Shown piece by piece: positions 17,288 to 26,235 of a stretch of 64,000 bases of DNA (positions are counted from its first letter, which is position 1; every line of letters starts with the position of its first letter). The translations under genes and the position numbers were made by a program. Under the pieces are notes generated by a model that was not told the DNA's origin, ran no database searches, and saw only the letters and a program-made list of their open reading frames with translations. Origin of the DNA: TMED-70 sp036164085 (GTDB taxonomy: Bacteria > Chloroflexota > Dehalococcoidia > Lucifugimonadales > Lucifugimonadaceae); NCBI GenBank assembly GCA_036164085.1, contig JAYZJV010000052.1:3539-67538 (forward strand). The letters run 5' to 3'.

Positions 17288-17350
17288 AGTCTTTGTTTAG
17301 TGTGTAAATTTATTCATTGATAAAGGGCTCAAAAAAAGAGCCTTTTTTTT
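17259..17350 (+). promoter_or_regulatory. Transcription attenuator (protector, antiterminator, terminator)
   Basis: Three competing pairings can be drawn. Protector: TTTACACA (17259-17266, inside the Phe-Tyr-Thr codons) with TGTGTAAA (17301-17308), plus a small AGAC/GTCT hairpin at 17279-17292. Antiterminator: AGTCTTT (17288-17294) with AAGGGCT (17323-17329), seven pairs including G-U. Terminator: AAAGGGCTC with GAGCCTTTT. A ribosome stalled on the Tyr codons covers the protector arm and frees the antiterminator. A ribosome at the stop covers 17288-17294 and lets the terminator form. Confidence 0.75.
17322..17350 (+). terminator. Intrinsic terminator in the leader of the DAHP synthase gene
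   Basis: AAAGGGCTC (17322-17330), loop A7, GAGCCTTTT (17338-17346), in a run of eight T (17343-17350). It lies 31 bases before the ATG of the gene it would control, so it acts as an attenuator rather than an end-of-gene terminator, though it could also end the trpA-aroH transcript. Confidence 0.88.
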
Positions 17351-17381
17351 GTTAAAAACTAATGAATTAAAGGGATAAAAA

Positions 17382-18425
17382 ATGACAAATATAACAAATA
17401 TAAATATAAAAGAATTATCAAAGTTACCTTCGCCAGATTTTTATATCAATAAGTTCCCTTCATCTAAAGAACAAACTTCTTTAGTTAAGGAGTCTAGGGA
17501 AACAATAGAAAATATAATCAAAGGTAAAGATAACAGGCTTCTATTATTGGTTGGCCCATGTTCCATTCATGATACCGTAGCGGGATTAGAATATGCTAAG
17601 AAATTAAAAGTATTAGCTGATAAAGTCAAAAAAAATATCTTTGTTGTTATGAGAGTTTATTTTGAAAAGCCTAGAACTACGGTAGGATGGAAAGGTCTCA
17701 TAAATGATCCTGATTTAAATGGCACTTTTAACATCCCCAAAGGAATAGATATAGCAAGAGAGTTTTTATCAGAAGTTACAAAAATAGGCCTTCCTACAGC
17801 AACAGAATTTTTAGATCCATTTACTCCGCAATATATAGGAGATTTAGTTTCTTGGGGGGCTATAGGAGCAAGAACAGCTGAGAGTCAAACTCACAGACAA
17901 ATGGCAAGTGGATTATCAATGCCTATAGGATTCAAAAATGGCACTGGAGGATCAGTGCAGTTAGCAATTGATGGAATGATTGCTTGTAACGGAGAGCATG
18001 CTTTTCTAGGAATAGATAATGAAGGCAAAACTTCAGTTGTTATAACAAAAGGGAATTCGGCTAATCACGTTATTCTTAGGGGAGGAGCCTCTGGAACTAA
18101 CTATGATTCAAAATCAGTTAAGGAAGCACAAGAAATATTGAAGAATAATAATCTAGAACCGAACATAGTTGTTGATTGTTCACACGGAAACTCAAATAAA
18201 GACCATAATAGACAACCAATAGTTTTCAAAGATGTAATAGCCCAAAGATTATCTGGAAATGACAAAATTATTGGAATCATGTTGGAAAGCAACATCAATC
18301 CAGGTAATCAATCCTTAGGAAATAATATTGATGATCTTGATTATGGTGTTTCTATAACGGATAAGTGTGTCGGGTGGGAAAAAACTGAAGAAACGATAAT
18401 GGATGCGAACAGCCTTCTTGATTAA
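17382..18425 (+). CDS. aroG: 3-Deoxy-7-phosphoheptulonate (DAHP) synthase, class I AroFGH type
   Basis: 347 aa, same size as the E. coli isozymes (about 350). Condenses PEP and erythrose 4-phosphate, the first step to chorismate. Landmarks are GPCSIHD (metal Cys), RVYFEKPRTTVGWKGL, DLNGTF, ATEFLDPFTPQY, WGAIGARTAESQTHRQMASG and DCSHGNSNKDHNRQ (metal His). The subtype is the AroG/F/H group that is usually feedback-inhibited; which amino acid inhibits it is not readable, but the Tyr/Phe leader peptide suggests tyrosine or phenylalanine control of its transcription. Purine-rich AAGGGA precedes the ATG. Confidence 0.95.
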   Translation: MTNITNINIKELSKLPSPDFYINKFPSSKEQTSLVKESRETIENIIKGKDNRLLLLVGPCSIHDTVAGLEYAKKLKVLADKVKKNIFVVMRVYFEKPRTTVGWKGLINDPDLNGTFNIPKGIDIAREFLSEVTKIGLPTATEFLDPFTPQYIGDLVSWGAIGARTAESQTHRQMASGLSMPIGFKNGTGGSVQLAIDGMIACNGEHAFLGIDNEGKTSVVITKGNSANHVILRGGASGTNYDSKSVKEAQEILKNNNLEPNIVVDCSHGNSNKDHNRQPIVFKDVIAQRLSGNDKIIGIMLESNINPGNQSLGNNIDDLDYGVSITDKCVGWEKTEETIMDANSLLD

Positions 18426-18431
18426 AACAAA

Positions 18432-19373
18432 ATGGATAATTCTTTTTTTGAAATAATTGAAAAATTGTCTAAAAATGTTTCTTATAGAGAAACATCATTA
18501 TGTATAGGAACATTTGATGGCGTTCATAAAGGGCACCAAAAATTATTTGAAGAATTGTTAAAAGTTTCAAAAAAAAGAAATTTTTTATCATTAGCTTTTG
18601 TTTTTGAAAGCAGACCTAGAGAAATAATTAATAAAGATTCATTTAGACCGTACATTTTAACATTTCAAGATAGAATCAAGAAAATTAAAAGAAATAAACT
18701 TGATGAAATAATTAAAGTAAATTTTGATGATGAAATCAGGAACTTAACTTCTGAGGAATTTCTGAAATTATTACGTAAAAAAATCAACCTAAAATGTTTA
18801 GTTGTTAGTAAAAATACTAAAATTGGTAAGGATCAAAAAAGTGGTGATATTTTAAAAGAAATTTGTTCTAAATTAGAAATTGAGTTTTATTCAATAGACA
18901 TGACTTCAAATTTTGAAAATTTGGTTTCATCATCAAACATTTTAGGTTTAATTAAAAATGGTGAAATGGAAAAAACAAATTCAATGTTAGGAGAAAATTT
19001 TTATTTAATTGGAAAAGTTGAGCAAGGAGACAAAATTGGAAGAACCATTGGTTTTCCTACAGCTAACTTGAGTGTTAAAGAAATAATTCAGTTACCAGGT
19101 GATGGGATATATGCTTCATTGGTTGAAATAGACAATAAAAATTATTTTGGGGCTTTATCAATTGGTACAAGGCCCGTTATTGAAAATGATGACTCAAGAA
19201 AAATTGAAGTTTATATAATAGACTTTAATAAAAATATTTATGGTAAAGAGATAAAAGTTTCAATAATCACTAAAATCAGAAATCAAACGAAATATAATTC
19301 AATAGAAGAACTAAAAATTCAAATAGAAAAAGATATTACTGAAATAAATAAAATACTACGTAATGGTAAATAA
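18432..19373 (+). CDS. ribF: Bifunctional riboflavin kinase/FAD synthetase
   Basis: 313 aa. Phosphorylates riboflavin to FMN and adenylates it to FAD. The N-terminal FMN adenylyltransferase domain has IGTFDGVHKGHQKL (the HxGH-type motif). The C-terminal flavokinase domain (from about 190) has GDKIGRTIGFPTANL, GDGIYASLV, ALSIGTRPV and the closing RIRxxxKF-like KIRNQTKYNSIEEL. It starts 6 bases after the aroG stop and overlaps tyrS by 11 bases. Confidence 0.95.
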   Translation: MDNSFFEIIEKLSKNVSYRETSLCIGTFDGVHKGHQKLFEELLKVSKKRNFLSLAFVFESRPREIINKDSFRPYILTFQDRIKKIKRNKLDEIIKVNFDDEIRNLTSEEFLKLLRKKINLKCLVVSKNTKIGKDQKSGDILKEICSKLEIEFYSIDMTSNFENLVSSSNILGLIKNGEMEKTNSMLGENFYLIGKVEQGDKIGRTIGFPTANLSVKEIIQLPGDGIYASLVEIDNKNYFGALSIGTRPVIENDDSRKIEVYIIDFNKNIYGKEIKVSIITKIRNQTKYNSIEELKIQIEKDITEINKILRNGK

Positions 19374-20652
19374 ATTTAAAAATGTTATAGAAGAATTAAA
19401 ATGGAGAGAATCTTTTAAAGATTTTACAACCGGTGCAGATAAAGAATTAATTAATGAAAAAATTACTTGTTATAACGGATTTGACCCCACAGCTAAAAGT
19501 CTTCACATAGGAAATTTAATTCCAATACTAGGACTTCAAAGGCTACAGAACTATGGACACACTCCCATTGTAATAATTGGTGGAGGAACCGGTATGATTG
19601 GAGATCCATCAGGAAGGTCAGATGAAAGGCAATTATTATCCATAGATCAAATAGAGGAAAATCTAGAGGGTATAAAAATACAATTAGAAAAATTTTTAGA
19701 TTTTGATAATAAAACAAACCCTGCAAAAATAATAAATAACTCAGAATGGTTAAACAAAATAAACCTAATTGAATTTTTAAGAGAAACTGGAAAATTTTTC
19801 AATATTAATAATATGATGAATAAAGATTCGGTCAAAAATAGACTATCCAGAGATGAAGGGATTTCTTTTACTGAATTCTCATATCAATTACTCCAAGCTT
19901 ATGACTTTCTTTATCTTTTTGAAAATTATGATTGTACTTTTCAAATGGGAGGTTCTGATCAATGGGGCAATATTGTTGCGGGAGTAGATTTGATTAGAAA
20001 AATAAATTCCAAAAAGAAAGCTCACGGAATTACTTACCCATTACTAACAACTTCTAGTGGTGAAAAATTTGGAAAAAGTGTTGATGGTGCTGTAACATTG
20101 GATCCAAATGTCACTATTCCATATAAGCTTTTTCAATATTTTTTCAATTCTTCTGATGAAGAGGTTATGGGTTACATAAAATTATTTACAAACATAGATC
20201 AAAAAGATTTTGAAGATTTAGATGCATCTTCTACTGAAGCTCCCTATAAAAGGGAGGCTCAAATGTATCTAGCAAAAGAAATCACTAAACTTGTCCACGG
20301 TGATGAAGGTCTAGGTGATGCGATTAGACAAACTGAAGGATTAAATAAGGGAAATTGGGAAGTATTAATTGAAAAAGATTACGAAGACCTGTATAAAAAT
20401 TCAGATAAAACAAGTGATTTAAAAAGAAAAAAAATAGATTCAGGAATAACTATTCTGCAATTAACTGTTGACCATGGTCTTTGTAAATCACTTGGGGAAT
20501 CAAAAAGACTAATTGATCAAGGTGGCATATCACTTAATGGTAAAAAAATAACTGACTCAGAACAAAAGATATCAGTTAAAGATTTAAAAGCAGATAAAGT
20601 AATAATAATTTCAAAAGGAAAGAAAACTCATAAGATAATAACTGTTGATTGA
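19363..20652 (+). CDS. tyrS: Tyrosyl-tRNA synthetase
   Basis: 429 aa, class I synthetase. FDPTAKSLHIGNLIPI carries the HIGH-type motif as HIGN. GGSDQWGNIVAG binds tyrosine and tRNA, and GEKFGKSVDGAV is the KMSKS-type loop as KFGKS, as in many bacterial TyrRS. A C-terminal S4-like RNA-binding domain (about 360-425) is present. It overlaps ribF by 11 bases. Its proximity to the Tyr-codon-controlled DAHP synthase gene is notable, but no regulatory element precedes it. Confidence 0.97.
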   Translation: MVNKFKNVIEELKWRESFKDFTTGADKELINEKITCYNGFDPTAKSLHIGNLIPILGLQRLQNYGHTPIVIIGGGTGMIGDPSGRSDERQLLSIDQIEENLEGIKIQLEKFLDFDNKTNPAKIINNSEWLNKINLIEFLRETGKFFNINNMMNKDSVKNRLSRDEGISFTEFSYQLLQAYDFLYLFENYDCTFQMGGSDQWGNIVAGVDLIRKINSKKKAHGITYPLLTTSSGEKFGKSVDGAVTLDPNVTIPYKLFQYFFNSSDEEVMGYIKLFTNIDQKDFEDLDASSTEAPYKREAQMYLAKEITKLVHGDEGLGDAIRQTEGLNKGNWEVLIEKDYEDLYKNSDKTSDLKRKKIDSGITILQLTVDHGLCKSLGESKRLIDQGGISLNGKKITDSEQKISVKDLKADKVIIISKGKKTHKIITVD

Positions 20653-20683
20653 GAAAAATAGAAATTATTATTAGTATCTAATT

Positions 20684-23449
20684 ATGAGTATGAAAAAAGA
20701 AAAACTTTTAATTGTTGATGGACATGCCATGGTTTTTAGAGCATGGTTTTCTATCCCTGAAAGACTAACTGCTAATAAAGTCGATACAAGAGGTGCTTAC
20801 GGATTCATAAATACTTTAATAAAATCAATTAGAGAAAATGATATAACTCACATAGCTGTATGTTTTGATACAAAAGCTGCAACCTTTAGAGACGAAATTT
20901 TTCCAGAGTATAAAGCGCAAAGACCTCCTGTTGATCCCGATCTTCATAAACAAATACCTATTGCAAAAGAGTTATTAAATTCATTAGATATTCCAGTTTT
21001 TGAAAAAGATGGTTTTGAAGCTGATGATTTAGTAGGAACTATTAGTTCTGTTGCAAATAAAAATGAAATAGAATGCCTAATTTTAACTGGAGATGCTGAT
21101 CAGCTCCAATTAGTAAATGATCAAACAAAAGTTCTTATGTATTCTGGGTTTGGTGATATAAGAATATATGATCGAGAAAAAGTAAAGGAAAGATATGATG
21201 GACTAGGTCCTGATTTTGTTGCAGAAATTAAAGCTTTAGAAGGAGACCCTTCCGATAATATTCCAGGTGTCCCAGGAATAGGTAAAAAAGCGGCTAGAAC
21301 ATTACTTTTAGAATTTGGTCATTTTGATGATTTATTCAAAAACATAGAAAATATAGAAAATATAGAGATCAGAGGAGCAAAAAGAATAAAAAACATCATG
21401 TCTGAAAATGTTGATGTTGCTAAAGAGTGCTTAAAGCTAACAAATATAGTAAAAACTGTGGACATTGATTTTGACATAAATAACTGTGAATTTTCTAACC
21501 ATGATAAAGAAGAAATATTGAAAGTATTTGAAAGTTACGAACTAAGAAATAGTTTAAATAATTTAAAATCTATAATTGATTTCAATAATATGAACACAGA
21601 AACAACAATTCAAGAAAATAGTTTTCTAACAATCCCTGATGACAATTTCATACTGGTAAATGACTATGATAGTTTTGAAAAAATGTTAAATGATTTAAAT
21701 AAATCAGAACATTTTTCTTTTGATACTGAAACAACGGGTTTAAATACTATTGATGATGAAATTATTGGAATATCTTTCTGTAATTCAGAAAAATTAGCTT
21801 GGTATCTTGTAATAAAACATGATAATCAGAAGGTTTTTTTTGACAAAGATGTTTTTGAAAAAATAAAAATTTTATTTGAAAATCCTAATATTTCTAAATC
21901 AGCCCATAATGCAAATTTTGATCTTATGGTTCTAAAGAATTTTGGAATAGAAGTAAATAATTTAAATTTTGACACAGTAATTGCAGCATCCTTATGCGAT
22001 AAACGAAAAATAGGGCTAAAAAGTTTATCTGAGGAAATATTCAATATAAAAATGACGAATATTCAAGAACTAATAGGAACAGGTAAAAATCAAAAAAGTC
22101 TAAATCAAATTGATATTGAAAAGGTATATAAATATGCTGCAAATGATTCATTGATTACTTTTAAATTAAGAAATTTTTTCTTAAAAGAACTAAAAAAATA
22201 TGATCAAGAGAGCCTTTTTTATAAAGTTGAAATCCCATTAATTAAAGAAATTATAGAAATGCAGTATAACGGTATCAACTTAGATGTAGGACTTTTAGAG
22301 TCAATGTCAAAAAAACTTGATATTGACTTAAGGGAAATAGAACAAAGGATTCATAATGTTTACCCAGAAAAGGAATTTAATTTAAATTCTGGGAAGCAAC
22401 TATCAGAAATACTGGTTGGTGAACTTAATGCGCCGGCAATAAAAAAAACTAAAACAGGAATCTCTGTTGATGCAGAAGTTTTAGAAAGCTATACAAAAAA
22501 TAAAAATCTTGATGATAGAGTTTTAGAAATTTCTTCAGGAATTCTGAAATACAGAGAATTATCAAAAATCAAATCAACATATGTAGATTCGCTTCCAAAT
22601 TTAATAAGTAGCAAAACAAAAAAAATACATACTACTTTTAATCAAATAGGAACTTCAACTGGAAGATTATCTAGTCAAAATCCAAATGTACAAAATATTC
22701 CTGTTAGATCTAATATAGGTAGAGAGGTTAGATCTGCTTTTACTGTAGATTATAATAATAATTATCAAATGCTTTCAGTTGATTATTCTCAAATAGAACT
22801 AAGGGTACTCGCTCACTTATCAAAGGAAGAAAACTTAGTAAAAGCATTTGTAGATGGGGAAGACATTCACAATTCAACTGCAAAATTAATGTATGAAACA
22901 AGTGAAGTGTCTGATGAACAAAGAAGAATTGCAAAAATACTTAATTTTGGAGTGTTGTATGGCTTAGGCCCTCATGGAGTTTCTCAGCAAACAGATTTAA
23001 GTAGAGAACAAGGTAAAGAATTTATAGATTTATATTTTGGTAAATACCCTGGTATTAAAGATTTCCAAAAACTTCAAGTTGAGACTTCAAAAAGAAAAGG
23101 GTATTCACAAACTTTACTAGGCAGAAGAAGATATTTGGATGACATCAACTCTCCAAATGCACGAATAAGAGGATTTGCAGAACGAGTTGCGATAAATATG
23201 CCAATACAAGGTACAGCAGCCGAAATAATTAAGGTAGCTATGATTCAATTAGGGGAAGAAATCAGAAAACAGAGTATGAATTCAAAAATGCTTATTCAAG
23301 TTCATGACGAATTGATTTTTGAAGTAGCTCCAGGGGAATTAATGGAATTAGGAGCATTGATTAATGAAGTCATGCCTAATGCTATAAAATTGAATGTTCC
23401 AGTTCTTGTAGATATAAAAACTGGCCCTACTTGGGGTAGTTTGGAATGA
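20684..23449 (+). CDS. polA: DNA polymerase I
   Basis: 921 aa with all three domains. The 5' nuclease (about 1-300) carries LIVDGHAMVFRAWF, EADDLVG, TGDADQLQLV and GDPSDNIPGVPGIGKK. The 3'-5' exonuclease (about 320-500) keeps its DEDDy residues in SFDTETTGLN, HNANFDL and YAANDS, so proofreading should be active, unlike in many PolA of thermophiles. The polymerase domain (about 530-921) has TSTGRLSSQNPNVQNIPVR, VDYSQIELRVLAH, RRIAKILNFGVLYG and VQVHDE-like IQVHDELIFE. Functions in Okazaki fragment processing and repair. Confidence 0.97.
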   Translation: MSMKKEKLLIVDGHAMVFRAWFSIPERLTANKVDTRGAYGFINTLIKSIRENDITHIAVCFDTKAATFRDEIFPEYKAQRPPVDPDLHKQIPIAKELLNSLDIPVFEKDGFEADDLVGTISSVANKNEIECLILTGDADQLQLVNDQTKVLMYSGFGDIRIYDREKVKERYDGLGPDFVAEIKALEGDPSDNIPGVPGIGKKAARTLLLEFGHFDDLFKNIENIENIEIRGAKRIKNIMSENVDVAKECLKLTNIVKTVDIDFDINNCEFSNHDKEEILKVFESYELRNSLNNLKSIIDFNNMNTETTIQENSFLTIPDDNFILVNDYDSFEKMLNDLNKSEHFSFDTETTGLNTIDDEIIGISFCNSEKLAWYLVIKHDNQKVFFDKDVFEKIKILFENPNISKSAHNANFDLMVLKNFGIEVNNLNFDTVIAASLCDKRKIGLKSLSEEIFNIKMTNIQELIGTGKNQKSLNQIDIEKVYKYAANDSLITFKLRNFFLKELKKYDQESLFYKVEIPLIKEIIEMQYNGINLDVGLLESMSKKLDIDLREIEQRIHNVYPEKEFNLNSGKQLSEILVGELNAPAIKKTKTGISVDAEVLESYTKNKNLDDRVLEISSGILKYRELSKIKSTYVDSLPNLISSKTKKIHTTFNQIGTSTGRLSSQNPNVQNIPVRSNIGREVRSAFTVDYNNNYQMLSVDYSQIELRVLAHLSKEENLVKAFVDGEDIHNSTAKLMYETSEVSDEQRRIAKILNFGVLYGLGPHGVSQQTDLSREQGKEFIDLYFGKYPGIKDFQKLQVETSKRKGYSQTLLGRRRYLDDINSPNARIRGFAERVAINMPIQGTAAEIIKVAMIQLGEEIRKQSMNSKMLIQVHDELIFEVAPGELMELGALINEVMPNAIKLNVPVLVDIKTGPTWGSLE

Positions 23450-23533
23450 TAGTTATATATTAATTGTAAATTCCATCAAAGAGACAATCAAAAAAAAATA
23501 CCTTTTTATTATCAAATAAGTAGTGTCGTAATA

Positions 23534-23539
23534 TATAAT
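23534..23539 (+). promoter_or_regulatory. Candidate -10 box of the tRNA-Ser gene
   Basis: A perfect TATAAT 21 bases before the mature tRNA 5' end. A -35 element is weak (TTATCA about 19 bases upstream). Position agrees with transcription starting just ahead of the tRNA. Confidence 0.45.
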
Positions 23540-23560
23540 TAGATAGTGTTTTTCAAAAAT

Positions 23561-23650
23561 GGAGGGGTGGCTGAGCGGCTGAAAGCGTCTGTCTTGAAAA
23601 CAGGAGTATCCGTAAGGGTACCGCAGGTTCGAATCCTGTCCCCTCCGCCA
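23561..23650 (+). tRNA. tRNA-Ser (anticodon UGA)
   Basis: A 90-nt cloverleaf: acceptor GGAGGGG with CCCCTCC, discriminator G and encoded CCA. The D-arm contains GGCTGAGCGGC. The anticodon stem CTGT/ACAG has loop CTTGAAA (anticodon TGA). A long type II variable arm (GAGTATCC GTAA GGGTACC) and a T-arm GCAGGTTCGAATCCTGT complete it. The long arm and the UGA anticodon identify serine. It is the only tRNA gene I found in the window. Confidence 0.97.
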
Positions 23651-23656
23651 CTTTGA

Positions 23657-25450
23657 TCACTCATTCTCCTTTATCCATTCTCTTTCTAAATTACTAATTT
23701 GATCATTTATTAGTTCATATTTTTTAGATAAAGAAGACAAAAGTTCAAATTTATCTAGGTTTTCTGGAATGCTCATCTTTTTTTCTAGATCTTCTTTTTT
23801 AATAACAAGTTTATTAATATCTTTTTCTATTTTTTTTATTTTTTTGTCGTATGTTTGTTTTATGTTTTTCTTTTTATTTTTTTTAGGTTCAAATTGATCT
23901 TTTACAAAAAGTTTATAATTATACAAATCATCAAAAAACGGTTCAACTTTACCTTCACTAACAATTAAAATTTGATCAGTTACTTTTTCTATAATATCGT
24001 TATCATGACTTACTAAAATAACAGCTCCTTCAAATTCGTTTAAGGAATTTATTAAAGATATCCTTGAATCAATATCTAAATGGTTTGTAGGTTCATCTAA
24101 TAATAGAAGATCTGGTGAGTGATAACTCATAATACAAAATAATAATCTAGTTTTTTCTCCACCAGATAATTTCTCTACTTTCGTTTCTGATTTTTCTTTA
24201 TCAAATCCAAATCTGCCTAAAACTCCTCTTATAAATAAATTTGGTTGCTCTTCATCTAATTCTGAAAGTGTTTCATATGCTGTTTTGTTTATATCTAATT
24301 CATCTGTTTGGTGTTGTGCAAAATATCCTATTTTCAAGTTTTTGTTTCTTATAATTTGTCCGCCTAAAGGCTTAATTTTTCCTGAAATTAATTTGATGAG
24401 AGTAGATTTACCATTACCATTTGCACCGACTAAAGCAATTCTAGAATCATTAGAAATGCTTAAATTTATATCTTTCAAAATGGATATATTGTTATATCCT
24501 GCATCTGCATGATTAATAAGCAACATAGAAGATCCTAAATTTTTTGGTTTAGGAAAGGTGAAATTTATAGCTCTTTCAGATATAACTGCATCAACTAAGT
24601 CTAATTTTTCTAAAGCTCTCAATCTGCTTTGAGCTTGTTTGGCTTTGGTAGCTTTAGCACCAAATTTATTTACATATTTTAAGACATTATTTTTAAATAT
24701 TTGTTGTTTTTTATGCAAAGCATCTTGAGCAAGATTTTTTTTAGCAAGTTGTGATTCAAATTGATCATAATTTCCAGTGTATAAATTTAATCTGAGATTT
24801 TCGATGTGCAATATATGATCCACTGTATTATTCAAAACTTGTCTGTCGTGGCTTATCATAATAAATGTTCCTGTAAAATCTCTTAGAAAATTTTCAAACC
24901 AAACTACACTTTCAAAATCTAAATGATTAGTTGGCTCATCAAGTAATAACAAATCAGGATTAGAGTATAAAGATGCCGCTAATCCAACTCTATTCCTCCA
25001 TCCTCCAGATAATTCACTAAGTTTTTTAGAATGCTCACTTTTATGAAATCCTAATCCTGACAATATATATGAAGCTTTCCAGTCATTTTTAAATGCATCT
25101 AAATCTTCTAAAATTGTTGAAAGTTCCATAATTCTATTTTGATCTTCCGAGGATTCGAATTCATTAATTAGATTTTGGACTTCAGTATCACTTGATTTTA
25201 CATATTCTAAAATTGATAGATCACTCTTAGAAATTTCTTGTTGTAATAGTGAAAGTTTTTTTCCTTTTTGAATATTTATTGAACCCTCATCTAGTCCTAA
25301 GGATTTATTAATAAGGTTAAATAAAGTTGTTTTACCTATACCGTTTTTCCCAACCAATCCCACATGATAACCATTTGGAATTTTGAATGAAGCATCTTCA
25401 AAAAGTTTTCTATGAGAAATAGAATAGGAAATTTTATTTACTTCTAGCAT
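23657..25450 (-). CDS. ABC-F family ATPase (ribosome-associated, Uup/EttA-like)
   Basis: 597 aa with two ABC domains and no membrane segments. Domain 1 has Walker A GKNGIGKTT, signature LSGGWRNR and LLLDEPTNHLD. The linker (about 235-300) is charged and helical, with ATKAKQAQSRLRALEKL, like the P-site tRNA interaction motif. Domain 2 has GANGNGKST, LSGGEKTR and a second DEPTNHLD. The Lys-rich C-terminal coiled coil (about 510-597) resembles that of Uup/YfmR types. Such proteins act on stalled ribosomes. It lies downstream of the DUF2721 gene on the same strand (20-base gap). Confidence 0.92.
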   Translation of the reverse strand: MLEVNKISYSISHRKLFEDASFKIPNGYHVGLVGKNGIGKTTLFNLINKSLGLDEGSINIQKGKKLSLLQQEISKSDLSILEYVKSSDTEVQNLINEFESSEDQNRIMELSTILEDLDAFKNDWKASYILSGLGFHKSEHSKKLSELSGGWRNRVGLAASLYSNPDLLLLDEPTNHLDFESVVWFENFLRDFTGTFIMISHDRQVLNNTVDHILHIENLRLNLYTGNYDQFESQLAKKNLAQDALHKKQQIFKNNVLKYVNKFGAKATKAKQAQSRLRALEKLDLVDAVISERAINFTFPKPKNLGSSMLLINHADAGYNNISILKDINLSISNDSRIALVGANGNGKSTLIKLISGKIKPLGGQIIRNKNLKIGYFAQHQTDELDINKTAYETLSELDEEQPNLFIRGVLGRFGFDKEKSETKVEKLSGGEKTRLLFCIMSYHSPDLLLLDEPTNHLDIDSRISLINSLNEFEGAVILVSHDNDIIEKVTDQILIVSEGKVEPFFDDLYNYKLFVKDQFEPKKNKKKNIKQTYDKKIKKIEKDINKLVIKKEDLEKKMSIPENLDKFELLSSLSKKYELINDQISNLEREWIKENE

Positions 25451-25470
25451 TTATTTTTATGAAATTATAG

Positions 25471-25887
25471 TTATTTATCATTGGTATCAATATCTTTTAA
25501 ATGAAGATTTAAAGATTTTGTAGCAATTCCTATTTCTATTATGAATAAAATTATTGCAAGCATAAGTAAAGTTAAAACTATTCCAAAAAATAATTCTGAT
25601 AAGCTTTGATGGCCCATATAAATAGCAAATACTGTAAATAAATTTGCTAGAAAGCTCATACTGGCTAATGTTTGATTTACCTGAATTATCTTAAGCCTAG
25701 TTTTCAAGGTAGATATTTCTCCAAGCATTCTTTTAGCTCTCAAATCATCTAAATCTATATTGGAAGCATATTCATCATGTATCTTTCTTATCAATTCAGA
25801 AACTACTGTAAATCTATTCCCAAAAGACAACATAAGAAAAGGAATTGCTGGAAGCATTAAGGCTGCGGTAGTTAAATCTAAAATCAT
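25471..25887 (-). CDS. DUF2721 family membrane protein
   Basis: 138 aa with an N-terminal hydrophobic segment (AALMLPAIPFLMLSFGNRF), a charged helical loop (about 30-75) with an ELIRKIHDEY helix, then two TM helices (about 78-96 and 100-122). The pattern LP-AI-x-x-L-x-x-x-NRF is that of the DUF2721 family, whose role is unknown. It sits between a small one-TM peptide gene upstream (45-base gap) and the ABC-F gene downstream. Confidence 0.75.
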   Translation of the reverse strand: MILDLTTAALMLPAIPFLMLSFGNRFTVVSELIRKIHDEYASNIDLDDLRAKRMLGEISTLKTRLKIIQVNQTLASMSFLANLFTVFAIYMGHQSLSELFFGIVLTLLMLAIILFIIEIGIATKSLNLHLKDIDTNDK

Positions 25888-25932
25888 TTTTCTAATTTGA
25901 ACGTTTCAAAAAAATTAAGAGTTTTGGTAAGA

Positions 25933-26034
25933 CTATTTTTCTTTTTTTGCCAAATAGTTATTGATCAATTGTAGAATAATTAACCAAACAGCAGTTGAGC
26001 CAAAAACTATAATTAAAGCCCAAAAAGCTTCCAT
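25933..26034 (-). CDS. Small single-TM peptide (33 aa)
   Basis: A 33-codon gene starting MEAFWALIIVFGSTAVWLII and ending in a short basic tail NNYLAKKEK. The pattern is a short acidic N-terminus, one hydrophobic helix (about 4-24) and a Lys-rich end, giving N-out/C-in topology. AGGAG (26041-26045 on the plus strand as CTCCT) is 6 bases before the ATG, a near-ideal ribosome site. I know no family for it. It is first in line with the DUF2721 and ABC-F genes and lies just downstream of a 23-bp palindrome. Small size means chance is possible, but start signal and composition argue for a gene. Confidence 0.6.
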   Translation of the reverse strand: MEAFWALIIVFGSTAVWLIILQLINNYLAKKEK

Positions 26035-26059
26035 GTTTATCTCCTAGTAATCTTACTTA

Positions 26060-26082
26060 ATAATGTAATGATATTACATTAT
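26060..26082. promoter_or_regulatory. 23-bp palindrome, probable operator
   Basis: ATAATGTAAT (26060-26069), centre GAT, ATTACATTAT (26073-26082): ten perfect base pairs of symmetry. It lies 15 bases upstream of the Shine-Dalgarno sequence of the 33-aa peptide gene on the minus strand and 154 bases before sucC on the plus strand. It therefore covers the likely promoter of the small-peptide unit. The form resembles binding sites of dimeric repressors, including Fur/Zur-type boxes, but no regulator gene is adjacent. The rest of the 25888-26235 gap has no other gene that I can see. Confidence 0.6.
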
Positions 26083-26235
26083 GATTGATAGCGTCTCTAG
26101 TATTAGCAAACATTTTTGATAAATTATTTTCCCAATAATTTTATATAAAAAATAGAAATTCTGCTAAAAAACTATTATGAATTTTGTAAATATAGGATTT
26201 AATTAGATAGTTACTTATTTAAAATTTAGTTCCTA

